Assembly (NCBI GenBank): GCA_977017575.1
Contig: CDRNVI010000064.1
Span: 1-54,633 of the forward strand
Length of the DNA stretch: 54,633 bases
Source: Paramoeba atlantica
Taxonomy: Eukaryota; Discosea
Direction of reading: 5' to 3'
Shown piece by piece: positions 20,702-30,686 of the stretch (positions are counted from its first letter, which is position 1; the number at the start of each line of letters is the position of its first letter). The position numbers and the translations under genes were made by a program. The notes under the pieces were generated by a model. It was given only the letters and a program-made list of their open reading frames with translations. It ran no database searches and was not told the origin of the DNA.

Positions 20702-22211
20702 CAGGGGTGTAAATTTGGATGTGGGGGGGTCTAAAATTCGTAAAACTTGGCCAATTGTGGAAAATAATAGCGCATTCGAGAGCTCTCGAACAGGGCTCAT
20801 GAACGCAACATGGCCGCGATAGGCACAAGGGGGTATTGCCCCCTCGACAAAGGGCCCCCAAATGCGATTTGCAACTTTCTAAAGCACGGGAAAAAATAGA
20901 AAACAAAATTAATAATTGCAGTTTCCGCCGTTCTTTTCAAGCACAATACGGCATCGCTTACGAAAGCTCTTCATAGCGTTTTCAGAGGCTATAGAATGTG
21001 TCGTTTGAAGATCTTGAAACGCTGCTTCGATCGCAATGATCAAATCTGTACGATTTCTAGGGGCCAAACCATTTTTGAAATTGTCCATTATGGACCATAA
21101 ATTTTCAACGGGCATGAGATCAGGTGATTTTGCTGGCCAAGGAAGAACAGTAATTCCTGTCTCTTGAAAGCTTGTCCTGGCCAGATTGTGCACCGTACAG
21201 TTATCCATTGCAATAACGCTAGAACGGTGCCGCTTAAGGTAAGAATTTAACCCTCCACGCTTCTTCATGGCTTCATCAAAAATAGCCCCCGTCACTGTAC
21301 CTCGGTTTCCTTGAGAACGAACAGAAGGAATCGCTGTCATCCAAACCATAACACCAATCCCCCCATGCCATGCATCCAATTCACCTTGCTGCTCCTTGGG
21401 AGCGTCAGTTTTGCGGCAGTGGTACGTGATGTACCCCCCACTCTTCCCACAGGTAAATTTTTTTTCATCCATCCAAATGATATTGGACAGTTCCGCGTCA
21501 CTCCACGTTAGCATTTCTTCACAGAAACGTACTCGTTTCTCTTTATGCACTGAGGTAAGTGCAGAGGATTTCCGGACTGTGCGCAAGACGATGCCATGTG
21601 ATTTCATGTGGGTCGTCAAAGTTTGACGAACCCAAGATTTTCCATTAACCGATGGAGCTCACTCCAGCTCCTGATGCCATAGGGTTGATCTCGAACACCC
21701 TCGTCTATCGCTTTCAAAGCAGCCTCACGTAGTTCAGGTGTCACAGCGATGTTCGTTGGGGCGTGTTTCTGGTTCTTGGAGTCTACTTCTCCAGTATCAC
21801 GATAGCGCTCAACCCAGCGCTTCACAGTAGCTTCATGAACTTGAAAATTGCGCGCGGTTAGGGAAAAAGACTGTTGCTTCGTAATCGGCAACAAGAAGCA
21901 TGCGCCAGCTTGCTTTTATGTGCCCAGGCGAGGAATAAGCCCTTTCGGAGTGCTTATGTTCCGGAGATCGTCCACAATCCCGTCGTTGTGGCATGAATAA
22001 GGACAAAAAACAGAAAAATTGTGAAAATTGCAGGATTTTGTCTTCCAAAAAACTAAGTTTTTTTATGTGCATCCGAAAATCTAATTAACACGGATACGGT
22101 ATATGCACGTTCATGAGCTCTGTTCGAGATCTCTCGAATGCGCTATTATTTTCCAAAAATAGCCAAATTTTACGAATTTTGGACCCCCCCACATCTAAAT
22201 TTACACCCCTG
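20702..22211 (-). mobile_element. Tc1/mariner-like transposon with about 105-bp terminal repeats
   Basis: The ends CAGGGGTGTAAATTTGG and its complement are flanked by TA (20700-20701 and 22212-22213). The inverted repeats extend about 105 bp and include ATAGCGCATTCGAGAG. The element is 1510 bp long and carries a frameshifted transposase on the minus strand. Related termini, with no transposase, occur at 28511-31200 and near 37200-37255. Confidence 0.85.
20909..21894 (-). pseudogene. Tc1/IS630-like transposase, frameshifted
   Basis: The 5' piece (21894 down to 21616) is a helix-turn-helix segment: FSLTARNFQVHEATVKRWVE and YGIRSWSELHRLMENLGF. The 3' piece (21619 down to 20909), in another frame, is the DDE domain: NIIWMDEKKFT (first Asp), VIAMDNCTVH (second Asp) and WPAKSPDLMPVENLW (third acidic residue). 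A small indel near 21616-21625 separates them. Otherwise the protein looks full length (about 325 residues). As it stands it cannot supply transposase. Confidence 0.8.
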
Positions 22212-22335
22212 TAGAAGTCACTCATGGTGCGAGCTTCGCGTACCTCCGCGTTTAACGAAGCGACTAAAAAAGAAAATTTGGCCTGAAAAGCTGAGGAAAA
22301 CTGAAGGATTTAAGCCGAAAATAGCCAACTTTCCA

Positions 22336-22608
22336 AAATTGGTCAACTTAAACGAATTTTAACGCCCCATTTTTGTGTCCACCCCTGTATCTACACAGTA
22401 TTCCAGTTACTTCGATAATCTAGGTTACTCTCAGGTTGAAAATATACATTTACATATTTAATAGTCTCTTATAATAGTCTCTTATAATAATATCTGTGTA
22501 TAATCTCTGGCACAAAGAAGTTATTGCCGCTTCACTGTGGCTGTAAAAAGTTGAAAAAAACGAGTTTTTCAAGGAAAAGAAAGATACTAATCATAAGTTT
22601 GCTGCACA
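22336..22608. other. Intergenic with an old transposon terminus
   Basis: AACGAATTTTAACGCCCC followed by CCACCCCTGTA at about 22352-22390 resembles the right terminus of the 20702-22211 family. The rest is AT-rich with short TCTTATAATAG repeats. No gene is seen. Confidence 0.4.
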
Positions 22609-23274
22609 TCAGCTCACCATTTGAATTTTGGTCTCTTGAAAGGCCTTGTACGTCAGGCTTACCGGTAGCATGCGTACATGTAATGTCCCCGTAAGTTGGG
22701 CGTTGTTGCGAAGTGACAAGCTGATAAGTCCAGAAGGAAGATCACCGAATGTTACATCACCACTTAGCATATTCACCGACAATATCAAGGAAGTTAAGCT
22801 TGAAGGAAGATGAGAAAGATCAACACTTCCCGTAAATTGATTGTACGACGCATCAAGAGAAGACATAAGTGGCGGAAGATCAACGAGATCAATTTCCCCC
22901 GTAAGTTGGTTAGTGTATACTGAGAATCGATGTAGAGACCTTGGTAATGCATTCCACAAAATTATACCACACAAACTTCTTCATTCAATTTCAAACCTTA
23001 AAATCTCTCCTTCGTCAGAACACGTAATCCCTTCCCACTTATGCGCAGGTACGGATGCATTCCAAGAGGGCAGTGGATTCACTATGTTACTCACCAAACG
23101 CTCAAGATCATACTCTTGGGGTAGTAGCACACCTCTTACTCTTGCAGCTTTTCGGCGCTCACCCGTTGAGTCGGAAAACTTAAAGTCGGGATGATAGGAC
23201 AGGGGTAACGATTTCGTCACGCGGTAAAGGACACTAACACACAACGTAATACGATCCATTGCAACATCGTACAT
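22609..23274 (-). pseudogene. LRR-family gene with in-frame TGA
   Basis: The ATG at 23274 starts a mildly hydrophobic N-terminus, a basic RRKAARVRG segment and the cap LLPQEYDLERLV, SWNASVPAHKWEGITC. The frame meets TGA just after FEIE (22981-22983), then continues unbroken as LWNALPRSLHRFSVYTNQLT and four more LRRs to 22609. In the paralogue at 1432-2077 the same spot reads FEVENGK, so the TGA replaces the residue after the glutamate. The two paralogues are highly similar, and both are broken at the cap-repeat junction. Confidence 0.75.
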
Positions 23275-23533
23275 CTTAAAGCGACTAATTTTAAAAGTCA
23301 GAATTTAGGAGTCAACGTTAATCAAAAAATATTATCGAACGTGACCTGAATATTACGTACCTGAAGATTATCTGTTCAGTCCTACAGAAGGCACATTCAT
23401 CAGCGTGAAATGAATCTGTACGTCTGAATTCGTTATAGTTTGTTCTGCGTTTTGAAACGTTCCTTTCAGCAATCTTTTCAGATCTCGCAATCCAATTCAA
23501 ATTTACGATCAATCGTATTCGTTGATAAAATTA
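23275..23533. other. Intergenic, no gene seen
   Basis: AT-rich sequence upstream of the LRR relic. No repeat was recognised. Confidence 0.4.
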
Positions 23534-23858
23534 CTCCCCCTCTCATTAATAATTATAATTATAATCTATAAATCTTTTTAGTTTATAATTATAGTTATAG
23601 TCTATAATTATTAATGAGATTCGATAAGTGATTTTTTTTATTATGGACTTCAATTTCTTCATTTTCGAGACACTTCGTTCAACTTGGAAACAATTTTTAG
23701 TGCAAAGTATGTGGTACAGGTGTCTTTCTAGATAAAAAATGAAGAATTTGACGTTTATAATTGTAAAAGTGAGACTCAGAATTATTATCTCATTAAATTT
23801 CTATAAACAATCCCTTTAATGATTTTTGGAGGTTTATAATTATTAATGAGAGGGGGAG
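23534..23858. mobile_element. 325-bp TA-flanked MITE
   Basis: The ends CTCCCCCTCTCATTAATA and its complement carry TA on both sides (23532-23533 and 23859-23860). The inverted repeats continue into an AT-rich stem of ATTATAATTATAAT units. It is non-coding and lies 15 bp from the pogo-like element. Confidence 0.75.
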
Positions 23859-23873
23859 TACTCGTTTATAATA

Positions 23874-25585
23874 AACCGGGGGTCAGTCTAATATTAAGAT
23901 TGAAAATGCTAATATTAAGATTGGAAAGGTGCTAATATTAAGATCGGGCAGTGAATCTTAATATTAAAGTGACATCTTAATATTAAATTGTCCAAAAAAT
24001 GAATCTTAATATTAAAGTGTCGCCATTATAATATTAAGATTGTAGAATCGTTTTGAACGGTTGTAGACCCAGTAGAATAAATTTACAGTATTTTATAAGA
24101 AATACGTTTACGAAAGGGAAAAACAAGACGAACTCTAAGATATCACGAAGAAAAACCCTCCGTAAAAACAAAAAAAAACATTTCGCATTATATATATTAT
24201 TGTTATTTCGACTATCGCAATATTATTTCGCATAGCCTAAAAATAACTATTTTCGCATAGGAATCCACTTTTCGAGACCCTTTTTTGATTTGTTTGTTCC
24301 AGCCCCGCGGGAAAACGCATTTTCAATTCGCTCTGCATAATCATCTTCAATTACTACGGGAGCTTCAAATTTATAATTTTGCAGAGCCTCACAATGATTC
24401 CAAACAGCGAGTTGCGGATCAATATATCCTAAACGATTAAATTCATCAATAACGTTAATACATGCAGGTTTCGAAGATTCTTGCATGCTATTTTTAGCGT
24501 TTGCAACTCTTTCGTGTGAACGAGCCACAGCTTGGTGCATCCATTCCCTCTTTTGACGAGCGGTGCGTGGTACATCTTGTTCTCGATCCCATATTTTTTC
24601 TTGTTCACGCTTGTATGCTGCAGCATAAAACACATCTATCCATTAGATCCACGACGTAGTACCAGCAGGGATGATAGCGCTGTAGCAATGGGCTTGGGTT
24701 GCAAAAGATTTAATGACACTCTTATTGACATGCGACCGACAAGAATCGAACACTAAAAGTGTTGTGTTTACACTGTGCGCGCGCAGTTGTGATTGTTTGC
24801 GCTCGTGTCATTTGCGCTTCTTAATGCCACGCGTTAATTCGGAATAGTTTTGCAACTGATTTTTGTTGCTAACATGAATACGGGAGTTTGGGAATTTGTC
24901 TTTGATCCATTTGTTTAACACTTGCATGGAACCATACTTGCGTTGTTTCTCTACACTCCAGCTATTCCACTCACGTGAGATCGCCCGTTTGATTTTTGCC
25001 GTAGGTTCCACTCGAACGCGAACACCATTATCTTTTGCTCGCTTCTCGTAAGGGCAAATTTTAGTTCTACCCCCATTTTTTGAAAGTTTACCCGAATCCT
25101 CTGAATCACTGGAATGTGATACATCACTGTCATTCGATTTTTCATCCGATTCTTCGGAACTTTCATAACCATTATCTTCTTCGGACTCGGCACTGTCACT
25201 TGGACCACTTTCAGAGTTACAGTTTTCAGATTCATAAGGCAGAGAACCGTTTAAGTCGGAGGGTTGCATAACACCTTCGTCATCCTTAAGAGAGCAAACC
25301 TCATCAACATAATCTTCGACAGCTCTATAACATTCGTTGATTGCCTCTCCGTGGCTACGCAGCGACAGTGCCGTTAATTGCGAAGCAATAAGGTCCATCA
25401 AAAAAATCAGAAAAGTTAAAGAACCAAAGAAAATCCTTAAAAAATCGAATCTTAATATTAAAGTGAATCTTAATATTAAAGTGAATCTTAATATTAAAGT
25501 GTCATTTTAATATTAAAGTGTCAATCTTAATATTAAAGTAGATCTTAATATTAAACTAACCTTAATATTGAACTGACCCCCGGTT
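23874..25585 (-). mobile_element. Pogo-like transposon with subterminal repeats
   Basis: The ends AACCGGGGGTCAG and CTGACCCCCGGTT are flanked by TA (23872-23873 and 25586-25587). Inside each end is an array of TCTTAATATTAAAGTG units, about six on each side, which are likely transposase-binding sites. The 1712-bp element carries a decayed pogo-type transposase on the minus strand. The termini belong to the AACC-initial set also seen at 37625, 40420 and 44701. Confidence 0.85.
24247..25401 (-). pseudogene. Pogo/Tigger-type DDE transposase remnant
   Basis: The 5' ORF (25401-24808) gives 197 residues: an acidic Ser/Glu/Asp-rich middle, then a basic segment (EPTAKIKRAISREWNSW) and a C-terminal GIKKRK. 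Downstream the minus strand reads TLLVFDSCRSH, the second-Asp motif of the pogo DDE domain, then IPAGTTSWI. An in-frame TAA follows, then WIDVFYAAAYKREQEKIWDR and a C-terminal tail to 24247. The region that would hold the first catalytic Asp is missing, so this is an internally deleted, stop-bearing copy. Confidence 0.65.
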
Positions 25586-25674
25586 TAATATTCGTTTATA
25601 ATTCCGCAAGATAAAAAAACTTTAATTGAACCGATCCGAGCAAAACTAAAATTGAAAAGTTGATTTCTACAACC

Positions 25675-26346
25675 TTAGTTCTGATACTGCTCGCCTCGTA
25701 CCAGGCAAGCTGGTGACAACTCAGGAAGAAATTCCGAGAACCGATTTCCGGCGACATTGATAACTCTGATTGAAGGGGGAAGAGTTCGAACATCCAGCGC
25801 TCCATGCAATTGATTCTCATTAAGATACAGGCTCCTCAAACCATGCGGAAGGGAAGTAAGATTGACGACACCAGAAAATTTGTTCTTTGAAAGGAGAAGC
25901 ACTTCGAGTGCAGTCGGAAGTTCAAACAAATTTAACGTACCGTACAGACGGTTAGAAACAAGCGAAAGCTTTACCATACCCGAATGTAAAAATGGCAGGT
26001 GGACACAATCTTGTAGTTGATTTTTTGAATACCAAATTTTGGTAACACTAGTAGGCACATCTTCCGCCTTAAAAGAACCTTGGAGCTGATTCGACGAAAC
26101 ATCAAAACTCAATATAGTTGACGGAAGAAAACGTAGATTAAACTCCCCACGCAGTCCTAGGTTTGCCCATGAGAGATGGAGGACATGACCTCCTTCACAA
26201 TCCACACCCCGCCATTTGCAAACATCAATATTGGAGACCCAACTGCGAGGCGTGTTCTGTAATGGTTGTACGAGCCGCGAGAGAGAAAATTCGGGTGAGA
26301 AACTCACGTGACGTGTTTTACCCATTCGAGAGAAATGAACATCCAT
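25675..26346 (-). CDS. Leucine-rich repeat protein
   Basis: An intact 223-residue protein that starts at the ATG at 26346 (MDVHFSRMGKTRHV). A second ATG seven codons later is possible. The cap is a variant: SFSPEFSLSRLVQPL replaces LPQEY, followed by SWVSNIDVCKWRGVDC (about residues 35-50). About six LRRs follow (for example LPTALEVLLLSKNKFSGVV and LPHGLRSLYLNENQLHGAL). The last is LPPSIRVINVAGNRF, followed by a short Cys-containing tail. There is no signal peptide or membrane segment, so a soluble intracellular protein is likely. Role is unknown. It sits 90 bp from the pogo-like element without visible damage. Confidence 0.8.
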   Translation of the reverse strand: MDVHFSRMGKTRHVSFSPEFSLSRLVQPLQNTPRSWVSNIDVCKWRGVDCEGGHVLHLSWANLGLRGEFNLRFLPSTILSFDVSSNQLQGSFKAEDVPTSVTKIWYSKNQLQDCVHLPFLHSGMVKLSLVSNRLYGTLNLFELPTALEVLLLSKNKFSGVVNLTSLPHGLRSLYLNENQLHGALDVRTLPPSIRVINVAGNRFSEFLPELSPACLVRGEQYQN

Positions 26347-26422
26347 TCGGAAGCGTATGCCTACCCAATTAAAGTTTACATATTTTTTTCTTAATATTCG
26401 TTTTAACCTGTAGTCATTGCGG

Positions 26423-28217
26423 TGGTTGTATAACTACCGCTCTACCCTCGATTTTTGAGAAAAAAGTGAAAAAAAAATAGTGAAAATATAAAGAGGAACA
26501 CAGTAATATAATAGAAAAAAATATAAAAGGGGGCTTCGGTGGTCCAAAATTGAAAAAGAAAATTGAAAAAAATGGGGGGTCCATGGGGGGGGTCCAGGGG
26601 GGGGTCATGGTCGAGCAAATTTTCAGAGGTCCCTAAAACTATTTATAGATAGTTTATAGTGTTTCAAGAAAATTTATAGTACTATAAACCTCGTTTATAG
26701 TACTATAAACACTATACATGTATAGTACTATAAAAACTATATGGTGTTTATCAGTGTTTCATGTCCAGAAAGGCGCGCGGTAGACAGATCGGTCGATGGG
26801 CCTGGAGGAATTTCGCGGGGCAGGAGAGAGCCGATGGAGGTGTAGAGGCTTAGAGGGGTCACGTGATGTTAGGTGGAGCAAGTGGTATGGATACGCTGAC
26901 GCGTAGAAAAAAGTGAAAAGAGTAGTAGTTTTTGTCAGAAATGGAAAAAGACGGGATCCTATAGCTCACAACAAGTTCTTCCCATAATGCTCTTTCCTTG
27001 TAGCGTGCAAAACGCATTACAGTTATCCTTCAACGAGTTCACGTTACATCACTCGTTGGATCCTAGACGTGGCGTATTCAACGGCAAGATAAAACACAAA
27101 AACACATCGCAGAGCCTGCAAGATTCAATATCTGCAAAATTCATAATATTTTGAAGAAATTTGAAGAATCACTTACCCGCTATTTCACATTTACACATTA
27201 TACTTCGGCAGGAAAGGCGACCTAAGAAGATAAGGCGTCTGGGCTGGAACACATCTGAAATTAAAGTACGTCGACTTCCCCATCGACTTCAACGAAGTGT
27301 GAAAAAACGATTTGAGCTTGACCACGACGCTTGTTGGGCATAATGATGAGAAAAATAGTGAGAAATCTTTCAAGAAAACGGGAGTGACAAAAAGAAATTG
27401 CGTCGAGTCGGCATTTCAAGCAATAATTTCAGAAAAAATTTACTAAGAAAAATATTAAAAAAATATAGTTTTTATATATAATGTTTTAAAGTTTATAGTA
27501 CTATAATAGTACTATAAAATAATTTTTGTAGTTTTACGGACCTCTGCAATTTTTTTTGAAAAAAATATTTTTCGAAAAAAACTCTCGGAAGGGGTAGCCG
27601 GGGTCTTGGCGCGCATTTTCCACCCCCCTACCTGGGGGTGACCCCCCCGCGTATCCGCAGGACGGGTTCGCCAGGTTCGGATTTTTTCGGATTCTTTTTT
27701 GAAAAAAAATTCAACTTGGCAAAAAAAATATTTTTCCAAAATCGTTTCCCCTATTGTATTGTGAGAGTTTGGGACCTATACTAGCTTTCTACGCAGTTGT
27801 TTTCGCAAGGTATCCCTTCTTCGAGACTTGGTGCGCCCCTCAAAATGACCAATTTTTGACTAAAAAACGTGAAAAAGTATTTTTCGGACCCAAAGGGCCT
27901 TTTTTGTGTGGAAAGAATGGTGTGATTGGAGTCGTATTCCCCACGCAATACGTTCGGCAGGCTTTCATTCATGCCTACGAGTGATTTCCCATGCGCAAAT
28001 GTCGGATTTATTGCTCTGAGAGCAAAAATACCCAAAGATGACCCCATTTTTTCCCGAAAATCGGCTATTTTTGGCTACAATCTTTCCGTTTTCTTCAGCT
28101 TTCCAGACCAAATTTTATTTTTTAGGCTCTTCGTTAAACGCGGTGATAGTTTTCAACGCGAAGCGCGCAGCATGAGTGACTTCTAAGTTGAAAACAACCA
28201 CCGCGTTTAACGAAGAG
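26423..28217 (+). repeat. R1 repeat, copy interrupted by a hAT-like MITE
   Basis: The left end is the hairpin GCGGTGGTTGTATAACTACC. The right end is the hairpin with arms around 28127-28212. The middle holds a G-run block (26565-26610), a GGCGCGCATTTTCCACC block (about 27608) and a 247-bp unit (about 27764-28010) that is present twice in the 37262-38972 copy. No protein is supported; its ORFs vary between copies. The family is undetermined. Confidence 0.7.
26624..27546. mobile_element. hAT-like MITE with 8-bp target duplication
   Basis: The ends are CAGAGGTCCCTAAAACT and, inverted, CAGAGGTCCGTAAAACT. The flanks are CAAATTTT (26616-26623) and CAATTTTT (27547-27554), an 8-bp duplication with one mismatch. 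The R1 copy at 38030-38075 provides the empty site. The interior has many TATAGTACTATAAA palindromes near each end and no transposase. Confidence 0.8.
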
Positions 28218-28510
28218 CCTAGAAAAGATTATATAATATTACAATAGGCAGAAAATTGTGTTCCTTTACACAAGCAGGCGTTCGAAAACGTAAGACCTTA
28301 TAAAATTACCGTCGATCCCCCCAATTGTAATGGACCTCCCAGTAACAAGGATTTGACCTTTTTTGGGATGCCCCCAGTAACATCGGGCAGTAAAAAGGAA
28401 AAATCGGGCGTCTCCTGCACAAGCCCTTATCAAGAAGGACAATTAATTAGGGGGGAGGGGGGTATGACAATTAAGTGGGGGTGCAGTGTTTTGTGTTCGT
28501 CGGAAAAATA
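28218..28510. other. Transposon-rich spacer, no gene
   Basis: Contains CCCCCAGTAAC motifs and short G runs that resemble MITE ends (also at 28685 and 28925), but no complete element could be delimited. Confidence 0.4.
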
Positions 28511-29269
28511 GAAAATGGGGGTGCAGCTAAATCTTGGGGGGTCTAAAAGTTGTAAAACTTGACCAATATTAGAAAATGATAGCGCATTGGACGGCTTTCC
28601 CTCTGGTAGAAAATAGATCGTTTCCTGCTGTTTCGAGCCTTACCTTTTTTTAAAATTGGGGGAAAAAAGGGAGATGCCACCTAAATCTCTCTTACTGGGG
28701 GGTATGCTTTTCTGGTCAGTTTTCTCTTTTCTCCCAACTTTTTTGACAATTCGTTTCTATTTTTTCTTTTGAAAACGTGTTAAAACGCTTATTTGGGTTA
28801 CCGCCGAGGCTCCCGACATCCGGACACTCACCCCCTACGCCCTATACGCCTCCTGTGGGGCTCCTGGGTCAAATTTCTCTTACTTGGGGTCAGCACAAAA
28901 AGGGCCAAATCTCTCTTACTGGGGGTGGTACCTTACTGGGGGGTATACGGTATTTTTTGAAATTGGCCAAGTTTTACAAATTTTAGACCCCCCCAGATTT
29001 ACTGTGGCCCCCCCCCTTTATTATGGACACTTTTTCAGCTTTTGTCCATAATAAAGGGGGGGGTGATGAAAAGGGTGTGGAAAAAAAATTCCATGTTTTC
29101 TCATAATACGGCAAAAAATATCTAAACTGTAAAATGCATGGCCACGAGAGCGGGCAAGGATCCTTGCGGAATTCTCGAAGTTTAACACCAGGGGCAGACG
29201 ACCTCGCGCCTACCGAGCCGTTGCCCACCCAATCTTTAAATCAGTTGTGTACAGTCGTTAGAAAAAAAA

Positions 29270-29458
29270 TTGATGATTGCGACAGGCGAACGGCCAGTGG
29301 TAAGAGTGCGTGCGGTTTTTCGTCGGAAAGACGAGCCCAACGAGCCCACGCAGATGGTGGAGGGAAAGATTCGGAAACAAGGGTTGGAGCTGTGGGGGAT
29401 GTGGTCTGACGAGCCGGATAAGGAGTTTAACGAGTTGGCTATGTCTCTACTTCGTTGA
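29270..29458 (+). CDS. Small ORF of unknown function
   Basis: 62 codons with a non-repetitive, charged composition (GERPVVRVRAVFRRKDEPNE, later GLELWGMWSDEPDKEF). The final codons run into the left terminus of the palindromic element at about 29430, so the original C-terminus may have been replaced. I do not recognise it. It lies inside a nested transposon on the strand opposite to host genes and may be a captured or transposon-borne fragment. Confidence 0.25.
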   Translation: MMIATGERPVVRVRAVFRRKDEPNEPTQMVEGKIRKQGLELWGMWSDEPDKEFNELAMSLLR

Positions 29459-30425
29459 ATATTCAACGAAGCGCCGTCGGTTCGTTGAACGATTCAACGA
29501 ACCGATTTTTTATTTTTTTTCACTGAACTTTTCTGGGATTCTGCCAGCGAAGCCCACTTCTTGAGGCGAAAACCCCGTCTGCGAGCAAGGCCCAACTGTG
29601 AGTGAAGCCCACTTCTGGAGGCAAAAGCCCCCGTCTGCGAGCAAGGCCCAACTGTGAGCGTAGCCCTGGGACATAATTATATTTTTTGGCGACCCGCGCG
29701 CTGGAGCGCGCGGGTCGCGCACTGAGGACCTATGTCTGCCACTTCCGCAGGATTGTCGAGAGGCAAGGCCCAACTGTGAGCGAAGCCCACTTCTGGAGGC
29801 AAAAGCCCCCGTCTGCGAGCAAGGCCCAACTGTGAGCGTAGCCCTGGGACATAATTATATTTTTTGGCGACCCGCGCGCTGGAGCGCGCGGGTCGCGCAC
29901 TGAGAACCTATGTCTGCCACTTCCGCAGGATTCTGGTTGGTTGGGTGGTTTCCGCAGGATTCTGGACTATTTTTTAATATTGATGTGTAGAAAACAGGGC
30001 CTTTTTCTTTTGCGGATCCTATTTTGAATGAACAACAGTGATACTGGCAATACTTCGGAAGCATTTTTGCGTCGCTTCATGGCCTTCTTGCACCTATATT
30101 TTCTAATAATACACGACGTATCTAACACCATGTTTCATCCGTGCGTTTCACATTCATTCACAGGAATCTCCAAACGGGTTAAACTACAACAACAGAAATC
30201 TACATGAGATCGACTTGCCGAAAAAGAGTTTCTAGTACCATGCGCTACCTTTGTTGCTCCGTTGAGACAATTTAAAATGTTAAAAAAATCGAATGCTCGC
30301 TCGAAAAAAAATTAAAATCCCGTTCGTTGAATATTCAACGAAGCGCCATCGCTTCGTTGAATCGTTCAACGAACCGCCGGCGGTTCGTTGAATATTCAAC
30401 GAAGTAGAGACGTACCCAACGAGTT
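29430..30425. mobile_element. Element with compound palindromic termini
   Basis: Each end carries GTCTCTACTTCGTTGAATA, then serial palindromes of the type TTCGTTGAATATTCAACGAA separated by GCGCC or CCGCCGG. Outer similarity extends further (GTTTAAC...GTTGG), so the exact ends are uncertain. A single related end (GGGTACGTCTCTACTTCGT) occurs at about 35897. No transposase is seen. Confidence 0.55.
29576..29933 (+). repeat. 178-bp tandem duplication with a perfect GC hairpin
   Basis: GAAGCCCACTTCTGGAGG occurs at 29604 and again at 29782. The two units are nearly identical. Each contains the hairpin GACCCGCGCGC-TGGA-GCGCGCGGGTC. Smaller sub-repeats (CAAGGCCCAACTGTGAG) occur four times. Confidence 0.8.
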
Positions 30426-30464
30426 AAACTAACTAACGCAAGGGGGCCATGATTTCTTTCATTC

Positions 30465-30686
30465 TTGGACAAGGTAAGTTTCCACGACAGCTATCGCGTA
30501 GCACGACCATTTTCGCATCTACTGCGCATATCATTTCATTCTTGTTTTTTGTATATCCAAGGGTGCGTGATGTACGATACTTTTGTCGGATATGCATCTG
30601 AGTCATATCATGATAACATCATAAAATTCAAAGAGCGTATGAGAGAGCATTTCAACGTGCGCCCCGAAGATTCGTTGGAATATTAG
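30465..30686 (+). other. Small ORF with an intron-like GT-AG segment
   Basis: A plus-strand open frame of 73 codons ending in YDTFVGYASESYHDN and KERMREHFNVRPEDSLEY. The segment 30474-30561 begins GTAAGT and ends in a pyrimidine tract plus CCAAG, so it could be a cis intron or contain a trans-splice acceptor. I do not recognise the protein. It lies within the nested transposon region, opposite to the host genes. Confidence 0.25.

Larger units (their letters stand above)
20660..22335 (-). repeat. R1 repeat, inverted, split by a Tc1-like element
   Basis: The hairpin arm CTTCGTTAAACGCGGTGG (20671-20688) and its partner (about 22249-22266), followed by the R1 interior read in reverse, lie on either side of the 20702-22211 transposon. 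With the transposon removed, leaving one TA, the junction TTTTCAAC-A-TA-GAAGTCACTC matches the R1 hairpin loop at about 28170. This copy is therefore the occupied version of a known empty site. Confidence 0.7.

Noticed and set aside
9281-23274. Reassigned stop codons (TAA or TGA as sense)
   Set aside because: RPA2, helicase, mS29 and WDR6 frames are free of in-frame stops over more than 4000 codons and end in normal stops, so the LRR stops are lesions.
30465-30686. Vague resemblance of the small ORF to a reverse-transcriptase fragment
   Set aside because: It is too short and has no catalytic motif, so no retroelement is called.
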